A stretch of 64,000 bases of DNA from Candidatus Acidulodesulfobacterium acidiphilum (GCA_008534395.1 SHMQ01000007.1:23164-87163), one strand, 5' to 3'; shown: positions 18,705 to 27,425, counted from the first letter of the stretch. Numbers and translations are program-made. Notes: generated by a model from the letters alone, not told the origin.

Positions 18705-20159
18705 CTATAAAGCGTTTATTTCTTTAATCGTTTGATTTATAAGGTAATCCGTCAACTTTTCGTCTTTACTCTCTGCGTAAATTCTTAGAACAGGTTCCGT
18801 TCCGGAAGGGCGTATCAGCAGCCATGATCCGTCGTTATATTCAAATTTAAATCCGTCCTTAAAATTAAGATTAGTAATTTTATTCTTAAAAGGCAGGCTG
18901 AAATCTTCCGCTTTAAGTTTTTCAATAAGAATTAGTTTTTTCGTATCGTTTATTTTGATATCGACGCGTTTATATATATACGGATAATTTTCTCCAAAAA
19001 TATCGTTTAATAGTTCGTTTAAGTTCTTTTGCTTAACAACCATAATTTTTAAAAGCATCAATGCATTAAATATACCGTCTCTTTCCGGCAAATGCGAAGC
19101 GATTCCTATGCCGCCCGACTCTTCTCCGCCTATAAATACGTCGCTGCCGTCTTTTATCATAAGCTCGGCTATATTTTTAAAACCTATAGGCGTTTCATAC
19201 AGCTTAATTCCGTTTTTACCGCAAATATCGCCGATAGATTTAGATACCGAAACGGTCTTGACTACGCTTCCGGAAAAACCTTCTTCTATAAGATAATTTA
19301 AAATTATAGTAAAAATTTTATGCGAATCGATAAAATTTCCCCTGTCGTCCACCGCCCCAATTCTGTCTGCATCCCCATCCGTAGCGAAACCAACCGCAAA
19401 TTTATTTTTATTCCCCCTTTTTTTTACGGAAAATTTTAATTTATTAAGATTGGCGTCTATAGGCTCTGGGTTTAAACCGGGAAAAGCGGGATTAACGATA
19501 TTATTGACGGAGGAATGGCTAACGGAAAAATCTTTTAATATAAGGGACAAGTAACCTATTCCGGCACCGTACATAGGGTCTATCACTACGTATAACGATT
19601 TTAAAAAATCCTTATCTGAATTAGACAATACTCTATTGACACCAGTTAAATCAATTATCCTTTTAATATAATCTTTTTTAAAATCCGCATATTGAAAATT
19701 ATAAATATTTTTTTTAAATTTATTATATTCTTTGCCGTATTTCTTTCCGTCTTCATTTGCTATTTTTTCAATTTTTTTAACTTCGGATTGAAGCATAGAA
19801 GCGCCGAAACGGCTTTTAAATTTCAAACCGTTAAACATAAACGGATTATGGCTGGCGGTAATCATTATACCGGCGTCATATCCTTTATTCTTTACAAAAT
19901 AAGATAAAACCGGGGACGGACAAAAATTATCGCTTAACGTCGCATCTATCCCGACGGACTCAAGCGATTCTGCCGACTTCAAGGCAAATTCTTTAGACAA
20001 AAAACGTGTATCGTATCCTATTGCCACCTTCTTGGAAGAATTTGATTTTAAATACTCTCCAAGCGCACAACTGATACGGCCGACATGCTCAAATGTAAAA
20101 TTATCGCCTATTACTCCTCTATATCCGTCGGTACCAAAATTTATTAATATATTATTCAC
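18705..20159 (-). CDS. phosphohexomutase (phosphoglucomutase/phosphomannomutase family)
   Basis: 484 residues of the alpha-D-phosphohexomutase superfamily: substrate-entry FGTDGYRG, the phosphoserine loop MITASHNP (active Ser near residue 103), metal loop ATDGDADRIG, sugar loop FIGGEESGG and phosphate-binding RPSGTEPVLRIYAES. The order of the four domains is normal. Specificity (glucose, mannose or glucosamine phosphate) is not decided by these motifs; GGEESGG occurs in glucose/mannose enzymes. It lies 13 nt downstream of tRNA-Arg(CCG) on the same strand and may share its transcript. Confidence 0.93.
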   Translation of the reverse strand: MNNILINFGTDGYRGVIGDNFTFEHVGRISCALGEYLKSNSSKKVAIGYDTRFLSKEFALKSAESLESVGIDATLSDNFCPSPVLSYFVKNKGYDAGIMITASHNPFMFNGLKFKSRFGASMLQSEVKKIEKIANEDGKKYGKEYNKFKKNIYNFQYADFKKDYIKRIIDLTGVNRVLSNSDKDFLKSLYVVIDPMYGAGIGYLSLILKDFSVSHSSVNNIVNPAFPGLNPEPIDANLNKLKFSVKKRGNKNKFAVGFATDGDADRIGAVDDRGNFIDSHKIFTIILNYLIEEGFSGSVVKTVSVSKSIGDICGKNGIKLYETPIGFKNIAELMIKDGSDVFIGGEESGGIGIASHLPERDGIFNALMLLKIMVVKQKNLNELLNDIFGENYPYIYKRVDIKINDTKKLILIEKLKAEDFSLPFKNKITNLNFKDGFKFEYNDGSWLLIRPSGTEPVLRIYAESKDEKLTDYLINQTIKEINAL

Positions 20160-20172
20160 AAGCCACCGTATG

Positions 20173-20249
20173 TGGTGTGTCCGGCGGGATTCGAACCCGC
20201 TGCCTCAGGAGTCGGAGTCCTGCACTCTGTCCAGATGAGCTACGGACAC
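20173..20249 (-). tRNA. tRNA-Arg (anticodon CCG)
   Basis: A 77-nt cloverleaf on the minus strand. The acceptor stem GTGTCCG pairs with CGGACAC, the anticodon loop CTCCGAC gives CCG (codon CGG), the T-loop is TTCGAAT, and the 3' CCA is encoded. It is directly upstream of the phosphohexomutase gene. Confidence 0.96.
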
Positions 20250-20288
20250 TAAATAAATTAGCATTGCTTAATAGAAAATTAAAATTTT

Positions 20289-20310
20289 ACATATATTATA
20301 TAATATATGT
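20289..20310 (+). promoter_or_regulatory. perfect 22-bp palindrome holding a -10 box, abutting a start codon
   Basis: A 22-nt perfect dyad (arms ACATATATTAT and ATAATATATGT) ends immediately before the ATG at 20311. It contains TATAAT at 20299-20304, six nt before the ATG, so the mRNA may be leaderless and the dyad may be an operator. It is pure A/T except for one base pair per arm. Confidence 0.4.
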
Positions 20311-21012
20311 ATGGGGAAAAAAAATAAAAAAAATATACTATTGTATTTATTGAATTCTAACGCTACAAAACTGGCTTATATCGTCGAACAAAATATAGAA
20401 GGAATTTTAAACGAGGTCATCACAAATAATTACAAAATACATGACAGCGGTATAAAGGATTTTTTTTTCAATATAAGTAAGAATGAATTTGATATTATAT
20501 GCGAAGAAATTAACACTTTATCGCTAAAAATATTGGAAAAAGACGAAATAATATTTTTCAAACCGGTATTTAAGAAAAAAAAGATTAAGCAATTAAATAT
20601 AATATACAAAACACTGCGTATAATAAAATTTACGGAAAACATGAAAAATATTTACAATAATTTAGAATTAATAAAATTAAATATAAACGAATTATATAAA
20701 TATCCCGTGCTTAAAGTTCAAACTTATATACCGGAGTTATGTCTTTACCTGAGCGCTTTTTTTAAGGAAAATATAGATACTTTTTTTATGGAGATAAACC
20801 ATGGAGATATAAAAGAAAGAAAGAAAATATTAATGGAGAAGCTACATAAAATAATATCGCTTGGAAACAAAATAATTAACGAATTCTATATATATATTAT
20901 ATCTGACGAAAAAAGCGATATTCAAAACGGAGGTCATGTAATTTATCATTCCAATATAATATCGATAATACAGATAATATCTATTAACTGCGTGGAATTT
21001 AACCTTTTATAA
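20311..21012 (+). CDS. hypothetical helical protein, faintly PhoU-like
   Basis: 233 residues, not recognised with confidence. The sequence is rich in Ile, Lys and Asn, predicted all-helical, with no signal peptide or membrane helix. Two stretches have the rhythm of PhoU repeats: an acidic helix near residues 60-75 (EFDIICEEINTLSLKIL) followed by YKTLRIIKFTENMKNIYNNL, and a second set ending IISIIQIISINCVEFNLL. The metal-binding E/DxxxD motifs of PhoU are not preserved. It stands alone between a tRNA and an MFS gene, has no ribosome site, and has a palindromic promoter. A divergent PhoU-like regulator is a guess. Confidence 0.5.
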   Translation: MGKKNKKNILLYLLNSNATKLAYIVEQNIEGILNEVITNNYKIHDSGIKDFFFNISKNEFDIICEEINTLSLKILEKDEIIFFKPVFKKKKIKQLNIIYKTLRIIKFTENMKNIYNNLELIKLNINELYKYPVLKVQTYIPELCLYLSAFFKENIDTFFMEINHGDIKERKKILMEKLHKIISLGNKIINEFYIYIISDEKSDIQNGGHVIYHSNIISIIQIISINCVEFNLL

Positions 21013-21072
21013 TTTTCTAATTTTTCAATTATTTTATTAAAATGATTTTTTTAATTAAGTCTTATAAAATTA

Positions 21073-21101
21073 ATGACTATTAAGTCACTATATGGTAAAA
21101 T
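21073..21101 (+). promoter_or_regulatory. MFS promoter with overlapping TGACT/AGTCA operator
   Basis: ATGACT (21073-21078), a 17-nt spacer and TAAAAT (21096-21101), with the -10 box ending 7 nt before the ATG at 21109. A perfect inverted repeat TGACT-N4-AGTCA (21074-21087) overlaps the -35 box, where a repressor of the exporter gene could bind. Confidence 0.5.
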
Positions 21102-21108
21102 TTAATTT

Positions 21109-22641
21109 ATGTACTCTAAAGAATATAAAAATTTGATTTTATTGTTACTCGTAGCGTTTTTCTTTATGGTTATGCTCGACATGAGTATAGTAACTATAGC
21201 TATACCGAAAATTATGTCAAGCTTAGGCGTAAATCTTGAAGACGTCGACTGGGTAATGATAGCTTATAACGTGGCTACGGCAATAATAATTATGCCTATA
21301 ACATTCATAATAAGAAAAATAGGGTTAAAGATACCTATTGTCCTTAGCATAATATTTTTTACTATTTCTTCCGTGGCTTGCGGTTTTGCCACCTCTATAA
21401 ATATGCTGATAACATTCCGTGTCATACAGGGGCTTTCGGGCGGAGGTATTGCGCCTCTTGGATTAGCGCTTATGGGCAAGGTTTTTGAACCGCATGAAAG
21501 AGGAAGGGCGATGGGAATATGGGGTATCGGAGCAATGGCGGCTCCGGCTATCGGTCCTACCTTAGGCGGCTGGATTACCGACCATCTTACATGGAGGTGG
21601 GTATTTTTCGTGAATGCTCCTATTGCGGTAATAACTCTTATAGGGATACTCATAATTATGGAAGATGACCATAAAGGAATTAATTTTAAAGCAAATTTTG
21701 ATTTTTTAGGTTTTGCTTTTTTTGCGATAGCTATAGCATTCATGCTCGTAGCTTTTAATGAAGGACAGAATAAAGGATGGGATTCAAGCTACATTCATAT
21801 CTGCGAAATTTTAAGCGCCGCAGGGTTTTTTATGTTCTTTTTATTTGAACCGTTTATTTCTCGTCCATTAATAGATTTTAAAATATTTAAAAATTATAAT
21901 TTTACTTTAATAACGTCTATTAATGCAGTAAGGGCTATAGCCTTGTTCGGCTCGTTGTTTATTATGCCCGTCTTTTTGGAAAACATTATGGATTACACGC
22001 CTTATATGACCGGTCTTATTATGATGCCGTCGGCGATAGCCGTTGCATTATCGGCTCCCGTTTTCGGTAAAATGGCAGATAAATGGGGCCCAAAATATTT
22101 TATTGTTTTCGGTATGCTGACGACGGCTATCTCCCTCTTTTTATATTGGAATCTTTCAACGCAGTCAAGCCTCTACGATATAATATATCCTTCAATTATA
22201 AGAGGCATAGGGCTTGGCATGCTATATTCGCCCATTATGAGCGCAGGATTAAATTCGGTCAAAAAAGACCAGATACCTGAAGCTTCCGGTCTGCTGCCTA
22301 TAACCATGAGACTTGCTTCCGGCTTCGGCATCGCTTATTTTGCAAACTATCTGGCTACAAAAAAGGTTTATTATCTTACAAGATACGGCGATAAAATAAA
22401 CTACAAAAACAATACTTTTATTAAAATGAAATCGACGTTTGGCAGTAATGGGCTTTTTAAGGCTAATACCGCAGTCATAGCTAATTCGGCAAAAATTAAT
22501 CCGGGCATGGGTTTTATAGACTCCGTAGTTAAAATGTTTGCGACCGTCCAATCTTACGACGACGTATTTGTCGTTGCGGGAGTCATATGCCTTATAGGAA
22601 TAATACCGGCTCTTATGTTAAAAAATAAGATACATCGTTAA
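21109..22641 (+). CDS. MFS exporter, DHA2 (EmrB/QacA-like) family
   Basis: 510 residues with about 14 membrane segments. The first helix has MLDMSIVTIAIPKIM. A degenerate motif A follows helix 2, and GAMAAPAIGPTLGGWITDHLTWRWVFFVNAPI is the motif C region with the WRW-FFVN mark of DHA2 proteins. It would be a proton-driven exporter of unknown substrate. It is related to, but clearly different from, the MFS gene at 2752. It has its own promoter with a small palindromic operator and appears to be monocistronic. The pilus-like operon ends on the opposite strand 5 nt after its stop. Confidence 0.88.
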   Translation: MYSKEYKNLILLLLVAFFFMVMLDMSIVTIAIPKIMSSLGVNLEDVDWVMIAYNVATAIIIMPITFIIRKIGLKIPIVLSIIFFTISSVACGFATSINMLITFRVIQGLSGGGIAPLGLALMGKVFEPHERGRAMGIWGIGAMAAPAIGPTLGGWITDHLTWRWVFFVNAPIAVITLIGILIIMEDDHKGINFKANFDFLGFAFFAIAIAFMLVAFNEGQNKGWDSSYIHICEILSAAGFFMFFLFEPFISRPLIDFKIFKNYNFTLITSINAVRAIALFGSLFIMPVFLENIMDYTPYMTGLIMMPSAIAVALSAPVFGKMADKWGPKYFIVFGMLTTAISLFLYWNLSTQSSLYDIIYPSIIRGIGLGMLYSPIMSAGLNSVKKDQIPEASGLLPITMRLASGFGIAYFANYLATKKVYYLTRYGDKINYKNNTFIKMKSTFGSNGLFKANTAVIANSAKINPGMGFIDSVVKMFATVQSYDDVFVVAGVICLIGIIPALMLKNKIHR

Positions 22642-22646
22642 TATCG

Positions 22647-23258
22647 TTAATCATTTAAATATTTATATAAAATTTTCCCTTTACGCGTATAAATTATTTT
22701 TGAAGGCTCGACTTTTAAAATAAAAATACCGCCTATATTTTCTCCCGTATGAATATAATGTTTTTTACCGTTTATTGCTACCAAAGCAGTATTGCCGCCC
22801 GTAAATATTAAAACCACTGTCCGTTTATTTTTGCCTGAAAATCCTTTAAATTTCAAATTTTTAACGACGTTGCTTAAATTTCCGCCTTTATTAAAACCGC
22901 TATTTGCGTTAATGAGATACGGCGCCGGTTTTGCAACGTAGTCCGCGACTACATTTTTTTGTGACTTTGAGTGCAAAATAAAAAGTCTGCTGTAATTTTC
23001 GTATTTTTTATTCGGAATACTAAAAATATCTTTAAGCGGTTTTTTAGATAATTCCGTAGATTCAGCTTTCAGGTCTGTATATTTACCTTTAACGCTTAAA
23101 TTGAGCTTAGTAATTTTTTTATTTTTACAAGACGTATTATGCAAAATATTTATTTTTTTATTATTTCCCGATTTTAGTCTGCTTAACGTCGATAGCACCG
23201 TTATAAATATAAAAAATGCAAAAATAATAACCGCAAATTTTTTAACTTTAGATTTCAT
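22647..23258 (-). CDS. GspC/PilP-like pilus-assembly protein
   Basis: 203 residues and the last gene of the nine-gene secretin operon. One N-terminal membrane helix (about residues 8-25, VIIFAFFIFITVLSTL) is followed by a Lys/Asn-rich linker. The C-terminal small beta domain (residues 130-200) runs TVVLIFTGGNTALVAINGKKHYIHTG and GGIFILKVEPSKIIYTRKGK. The pattern of an interaction domain that senses ligand or partner (IN-GKxYxxG...V..I....I.L...GK) is that of the GspC homology region and of PilP, which connect the inner-membrane platform to the secretin. The call depends on this pattern and on gene order. Confidence 0.6.
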   Translation of the reverse strand: MKSKVKKFAVIIFAFFIFITVLSTLSRLKSGNNKKINILHNTSCKNKKITKLNLSVKGKYTDLKAESTELSKKPLKDIFSIPNKKYENYSRLFILHSKSQKNVVADYVAKPAPYLINANSGFNKGGNLSNVVKNLKFKGFSGKNKRTVVLIFTGGNTALVAINGKKHYIHTGENIGGIFILKVEPSKIIYTRKGKILYKYLND

Positions 23259-23286
23259 CAGCCCCTCTTTTTATTAAAATTTATTT

Positions 23287-23790
23287 TTATTTAAAACCAA
23301 TAAGTTCGGCGTTTATAATTGCATCTATTTTTCTTCCGGATTTAATATTAATTTTTTTTATTTCGAATGGAAACGATTTAAGCGTCTTTATTAAAGAAAA
23401 TAAGGCATCGATGTCCGAAAAATTACTTAATGCCACCGTAAAGTTAGTTATTTTTAAATAAACATCTTGAACATTTTTCCTATTTTCCGTCTTTTGGATG
23501 CTAATTCCGATATTAAATCCGTTTTCTTTTAAATATCTCGCATAAGATAAAAAAGACACCATATAACTATAAAATTCATGTTTTCCAGCCGTAAATTTAA
23601 TAGTTTTAATCTTATTATCTTTCTTAATATTAATTTTTAACTGTCTGATAGTATTTTTTTCGTAAGTATATGATTTATTTAATTTATAAAAATAGCTTAT
23701 AGAAGGTATTAACCCATAAAACAATATACAAGCCGAGGTTAAAGATAATAAAATTAATATTATCGACCTTTTGTTCTTAATTTTTTTCAT
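23287..23790 (-). CDS. PilO/GspM-like pilus-assembly protein
   Basis: 167 residues. A short basic N-terminus, one membrane helix (residues 9-27, SIILILLSLTSACILFYGL), a helical stretch, then a ferredoxin-like periplasmic domain (residues 70-165) with alternating strands (KTIKFTAGKHEFYSYMVSF, VYLKITNFTVALSNF, FEIKKINIKSG). Size and topology match PilO/GspM, which pair with the PilN/GspL partner encoded just upstream. Direct sequence similarity is weak, as is usual in these families. Confidence 0.6.
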   Translation of the reverse strand: MKKIKNKRSIILILLSLTSACILFYGLIPSISYFYKLNKSYTYEKNTIRQLKINIKKDNKIKTIKFTAGKHEFYSYMVSFLSYARYLKENGFNIGISIQKTENRKNVQDVYLKITNFTVALSNFSDIDALFSLIKTLKSFPFEIKKINIKSGRKIDAIINAELIGFK

Positions 23791-23839
23791 TTTGTATTAT
23801 TTTTTAATTTGTCGTATTTTGAATATTAGTTTGTTTAAT

Positions 23840-25033
23840 TTATTTTTTTAGTAATCCTAAAAATTTCATTGAAGGTTTTCCAGATTTGTCGAAAAAATAT
23901 TTAACGCTTAAAGTTTTTTTTCCGTCCAACTTTTTTGATAGCGCATTATAATTATGCGAGAATATCCTATAACCGTCGGTACCAAATACGGTTGCATTAA
24001 AAATATATCCTGCTCCCGATTTTATAATATTGATTTTTTTTATTTTGACGCTTTTCGGTAAAATCGCAAAAAATTTTTTTAAATAATTCGCAATATTAAC
24101 TTTAGGGAAATCCTCGTTAAATAAAATTTTACTTTTATCTTTATCTATTTTTAAAGATAAAACGGAAATTTTTTTGTTCATTTCTCTTATTTTTTGCACT
24201 TCGTAAAATGTTTTTTTTCGGTAAGATACAACCAGCACTTCCATTAAAAATATAGCAAATATTAAAACTGCGATATAAATATTTTTTGCCCTATTTTTTT
24301 TATCTTCTATTTTTTTAAATTTTATTTCTATATCTTCAAAATGAGGGGTATTTTTGTTTATGCTTTTAAAATATTCAAAAAAATCTTTAGCCGTAAAATT
24401 TAATATTTCTACATTTCCGAAAAAATTTTTAAAATCGGCGCAATCGCATTCGGCAATTATCTGCTCTATTTTAATGCCAATATTTTCGGAATCTATTCTG
24501 GTTTTCAAAATATTAAGATTATCCATTAACATATCCGCCTTAAAACTTAAAACCGGCATTATGCTAAAACCGTTTGAAACTAAAATCATTTTATATACGT
24601 CGTCGGTTTTTTCTATAAATAGAAAATCTTTTTTAAGATTAATGCCGTTAAATTTTTCTTTTAAAAACTCTATCACCAAAAAATCGTATGGAATAACTAT
24701 ATCTATTCCTTTAAATAACGAATAATATTTTTTAATATTTAAAGGCAGGGTATGATAAAATCCGCATCCTCCATTTATACCATCCGCAAAAAAATAAGAT
24801 TCGTTCTTATAAGATTTTCCTACGTAACGGCTTAAATAAAATTTTTTACCGTCTTTTAATCTTTTTTCCGGTATAATCGAAAAATTTATATTTTTAGATA
24901 TTATCGAAACTGCATGTTCTATTTCAAAATCGGCTGCATAATCGTCGATACGTTCATGCGAAAAAAATGATTTATCGCCGTCAAAATACTGATATATATC
25001 GTATTCTTCAATATAAATAAAATTTTTATACAT
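23840..25033 (-). CDS. GspL/PilM-PilN-like inner-membrane platform protein
   Basis: 397 residues in three parts: a cytoplasmic region of about 250 residues resembling a degenerate actin-like domain (DIVIPYDFLVIEFL, DFLFIEKTDDVYKMILVSNG), one membrane helix at 252-270 (IYIAVLIFAIFLMEVLVV), then a coiled-coil and ferredoxin-like periplasmic domain. This is the GspL layout, or a PilM-PilN fusion. The cytoplasmic part would dock the ATPase and the periplasmic part the PilO/GspM-like protein encoded next. The gene is A/T-rich, with no clear ribosome site. The role follows from topology plus operon context. Confidence 0.65.
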   Translation of the reverse strand: MYKNFIYIEEYDIYQYFDGDKSFFSHERIDDYAADFEIEHAVSIISKNINFSIIPEKRLKDGKKFYLSRYVGKSYKNESYFFADGINGGCGFYHTLPLNIKKYYSLFKGIDIVIPYDFLVIEFLKEKFNGINLKKDFLFIEKTDDVYKMILVSNGFSIMPVLSFKADMLMDNLNILKTRIDSENIGIKIEQIIAECDCADFKNFFGNVEILNFTAKDFFEYFKSINKNTPHFEDIEIKFKKIEDKKNRAKNIYIAVLIFAIFLMEVLVVSYRKKTFYEVQKIREMNKKISVLSLKIDKDKSKILFNEDFPKVNIANYLKKFFAILPKSVKIKKINIIKSGAGYIFNATVFGTDGYRIFSHNYNALSKKLDGKKTLSVKYFFDKSGKPSMKFLGLLKK

Positions 25034-25047
25034 AATTTTTTTTAAGT

Positions 25048-26010
25048 TTAATTTAATTTTATAAGGTCTGGAAGATAATTTGCAGGTATTTTTATCTCAT
25101 ATCCTGCGGGTTCTACTTGAACGTAATTCATTCCGCCTTCCCAATAAGAATACCTTACGTTCCCGTAAACTTCAGGAAGATATTTACTCTGAAACGCTCC
25201 TCCTACCCAGTAATTTTCGGTATAGGTAACGCCGGAATTATTTGTATATGCAGAACCTCCGCCGCATCCGGAATAAGGATCGTTGGCATAGCTCAATATA
25301 GCGCTATTTCCGTCAATAGCTTCAACTATAAAATATAACTTCAATTCGCCGTCTGCCCAGTCTCTTGACCATCCGTCACGATTATAACGACTCATAGTTT
25401 GCGTAACATAACAAATTGCGCCTGTAATATAAAAACTCTTTCCTATGTACTGTTCATAAATGCCGCCGTCTCCATTGCTTAAGGCTATAGGGTCTATATA
25501 AATTATTTCGTTTCCGTTAACTAACGAACTTCCGGGAATATCGTGCCTTATTTCTTTATAAAAATTATAATAGTCGTTAGGTTCGCCGCTTTGCGAAGGA
25601 GTAACGGCAAGAGTATAACTGATTTCCTGAGCGGTACCATTATTAACGGCATTATTAACGCTTAAACATATTTTAGTATCGTCTTCCGTTTTTATACTTC
25701 CGTATATGCAATTCGAATTTGGATTGCCTCCGACAAAATTTATGCCTATGCCTTTAGCTATGTACCCTGCAGATTGAAGAGAACTTATGCTACTGAATTT
25801 ACTATTATTATTAACATAGGTACTTTCGGCATTTATCAAAGTATTTGCCAGAACAGATACGTTTTGCGCTCTATTTTCGCATACAATACCCTGAAGCGCA
25901 GGTATGCTTAACGCAGTCATTATCGACAAAACTATCATTGAAACAATAATTCCTGCAAGCGAAAATCCTTTATTATTATTTTCTAAAATTTTAGCAAAAT
26001 TAATATTCAT
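25048..26010 (-). CDS. type IV pilin-like protein (large, Glu5 replaced)
   Basis: 320 residues. A 15-residue leader ends NNNKG, followed by FSLAGIIVSMIVLSIMTALS, so a prepilin peptidase would cut G15/F16. The conserved Glu at mature position 5 is Gly here, as in some minor or tip pilins. A helical stem (RAQNVSVLANTLINAESTYV) and a domain with Cys pairs follow. The C-terminal half (about residues 165-320) is rich in Tyr, Gly and Trp (RYNRDGWSRDWADGEL) and may be an adhesin-like extension. GGAGGTG precedes the start. Its globular domain is related to that of the neighbour at 26024. Confidence 0.75.
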   Translation of the reverse strand: MNINFAKILENNNKGFSLAGIIVSMIVLSIMTALSIPALQGIVCENRAQNVSVLANTLINAESTYVNNNSKFSSISSLQSAGYIAKGIGINFVGGNPNSNCIYGSIKTEDDTKICLSVNNAVNNGTAQEISYTLAVTPSQSGEPNDYYNFYKEIRHDIPGSSLVNGNEIIYIDPIALSNGDGGIYEQYIGKSFYITGAICYVTQTMSRYNRDGWSRDWADGELKLYFIVEAIDGNSAILSYANDPYSGCGGGSAYTNNSGVTYTENYWVGGAFQSKYLPEVYGNVRYSYWEGGMNYVQVEPAGYEIKIPANYLPDLIKLN

Positions 26011-26023
26011 AACACCTCCATTT

Positions 26024-26692
26024 TTAAAAAAGACTTAAGACAGATGCAAAAAAGTTTGTTATTGTCTGCGTTACTTTTGTTAATAAATTGCTCTGCGTCC
26101 CTACGGTATTGGTATAATTAATACCTCCGTTGGCGTTAGGACTTACGTTTACCGATGAAACCGGTGAAGACGCGCCAGTATTAGAGTTAGAGGCAGAAGC
26201 AGAATGAAAAGAGGGCGCTGCGTCGTTTAAACTAAAAGTTACTACGCCTAAGCCGTTAATATCGGAAACCTGCCCCGTCTTACCCGTTATGCCTTTGCTT
26301 ATTTCTTTAGCGACTATATCTTCATTGGCCAAATTTAAAGGAATATAAATTTCGATTGATTCGTTTTGTAAATTAATGCATATATTTGTCGTGCTTTTAA
26401 AGAGTAATTTTTCTAAACATGAATCTCCTTGAAAATTATAAACTTTCATCGGACTTAAATACGCCGGCTTATTGTTTTCCAAACTCGTGATATCCGTAAA
26501 AGTTCCCGTGTTTTGAAAATAAGCATGTTCTGCCTTTATTAATAAATCTGTAATATTGACGATATTTTGCGCTTCCATATTATATATTTGACCCTTAGGC
26601 ATACCGGACATTCCGAAAGAAAATTTTGGCAATAAAAATAAGTAAAAAACAAACATTATATTTAAAATAATGTAATAGCCGTAACGTTTCAT
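26024..26692 (-). CDS. secreted pilin-domain protein lacking a prepilin signal
   Basis: From the ATG at 26692: 222 residues. The N-terminus is a basic start plus hydrophobic core (IILNIMFVFYLFLLPKFSFG), a Sec-type signal peptide rather than a G/F-x4-E prepilin site. The following AQNIVNITDLLIKAEHAYFQNTGTF matches the stem of the pilin encoded next (AQNVSVLANTLINAESTYV), so it is a pilin globular domain without the assembly helix. A Ser/Asn-rich linker and a short hydrophobic C-terminus (TNFFASVLSLF) follow. An upstream TTG (26737) would add 15 residues and gives no better signal. It could be a soluble pilus-associated protein. Confidence 0.55.
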   Translation of the reverse strand: MKRYGYYIILNIMFVFYLFLLPKFSFGMSGMPKGQIYNMEAQNIVNITDLLIKAEHAYFQNTGTFTDITSLENNKPAYLSPMKVYNFQGDSCLEKLLFKSTTNICINLQNESIEIYIPLNLANEDIVAKEISKGITGKTGQVSDINGLGVVTFSLNDAAPSFHSASASNSNTGASSPVSSVNVSPNANGGINYTNTVGTQSNLLTKVTQTITNFFASVLSLF

Positions 26693-26771
26693 ATAAATAA
26701 CCTTTAATAGCTTTTTTAAGGATTTAATTAATTTCAATTTAATTTTCGCTGTTTTAACGATTGTTAACTTG

Positions 26772-27425
26772 TTAATTAAATGTAAAGGTCAGGCTTCCCT
26801 GAAAATTTGAATTATTTGCCGAAGCTGCATTACCGTTGAACAGATCCGTCAAGCAATTTTGACCGTTACCTATGTTAAAGACGGGACTGCCCTCGGTATC
26901 TACGCCGGATATTGAGTTTTCTAAAGAATTGCATATGTTTAAAGCCTGGGCATTCGTCATCTGCGGAGCGTTTATGCCGATGACGTAAATATACTGTCCC
27001 GGATTTGAATCGGTAGAAATTTGATATGCGGAAACAAAACCCGCATTAGGCGGTATAACGTTATTGCCGTTAACCGTCCATGAAGAAGGGAGCAGGTTGT
27101 CTTCCTGCATAGCATATGGAAGAGAAACGCCGGCAGGGGGAATTATACTCCCGCCGTTTACCTGCATATAAGAATTTACGGCCGATTCTAATTTAGTAAC
27201 CGATTGAACCGTTGCAGTAACATTGGAAGAACCTATTAATCCGTTATAAACCATTAATCCCCCTGCCGAAAGTATTCCGACTACTATCATTGCGACTATA
27301 ATTTCCATAAGGGTAAAACCGTTCCCGTTTTTATAAATTTTTAGTGAGTGAAAATCCAACTTGTCATTAATTTTTTTGCTTTTTTTGCTTTTAATTTTAA
27401 TTTCTTTCTTTTTTAGCGCAATCAT
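26772..27425 (-). CDS. major-type pilin with an unusually long leader
   Basis: 217 residues. The prepilin site is NGNG/FTLMEIIVAMIVVG, with Glu at mature position 5. The leader is 36 residues long and very Lys-rich; it is supported by the strong GGAGG ribosome site before the ATG at 27425. Long leaders are a mark of type IVb-like pilins. The mature part has a stem ending VTKLESAVNSYMQVNGG and a C-terminal domain with two Cys (NICNSL, QNCLTDL) that could form the usual D-loop disulfide, as in PilS-type type IVb pilins. It is the best candidate for the main subunit of the fibre. Confidence 0.85.
   Translation of the reverse strand: MIALKKKEIKIKSKKSKKINDKLDFHSLKIYKNGNGFTLMEIIVAMIVVGILSAGGLMVYNGLIGSSNVTATVQSVTKLESAVNSYMQVNGGSIIPPAGVSLPYAMQEDNLLPSSWTVNGNNVIPPNAGFVSAYQISTDSNPGQYIYVIGINAPQMTNAQALNICNSLENSISGVDTEGSPVFNIGNGQNCLTDLFNGNAASANNSNFQGSLTFTFN

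Noticed and set aside
20032-20238. Plus-strand frame ending WCVRRDSNPLPQESESCTLSR
   Set aside because: Translation of the antisense of tRNA-Arg(CCG) plus the start of the phosphohexomutase gene; a typical tRNA artefact.
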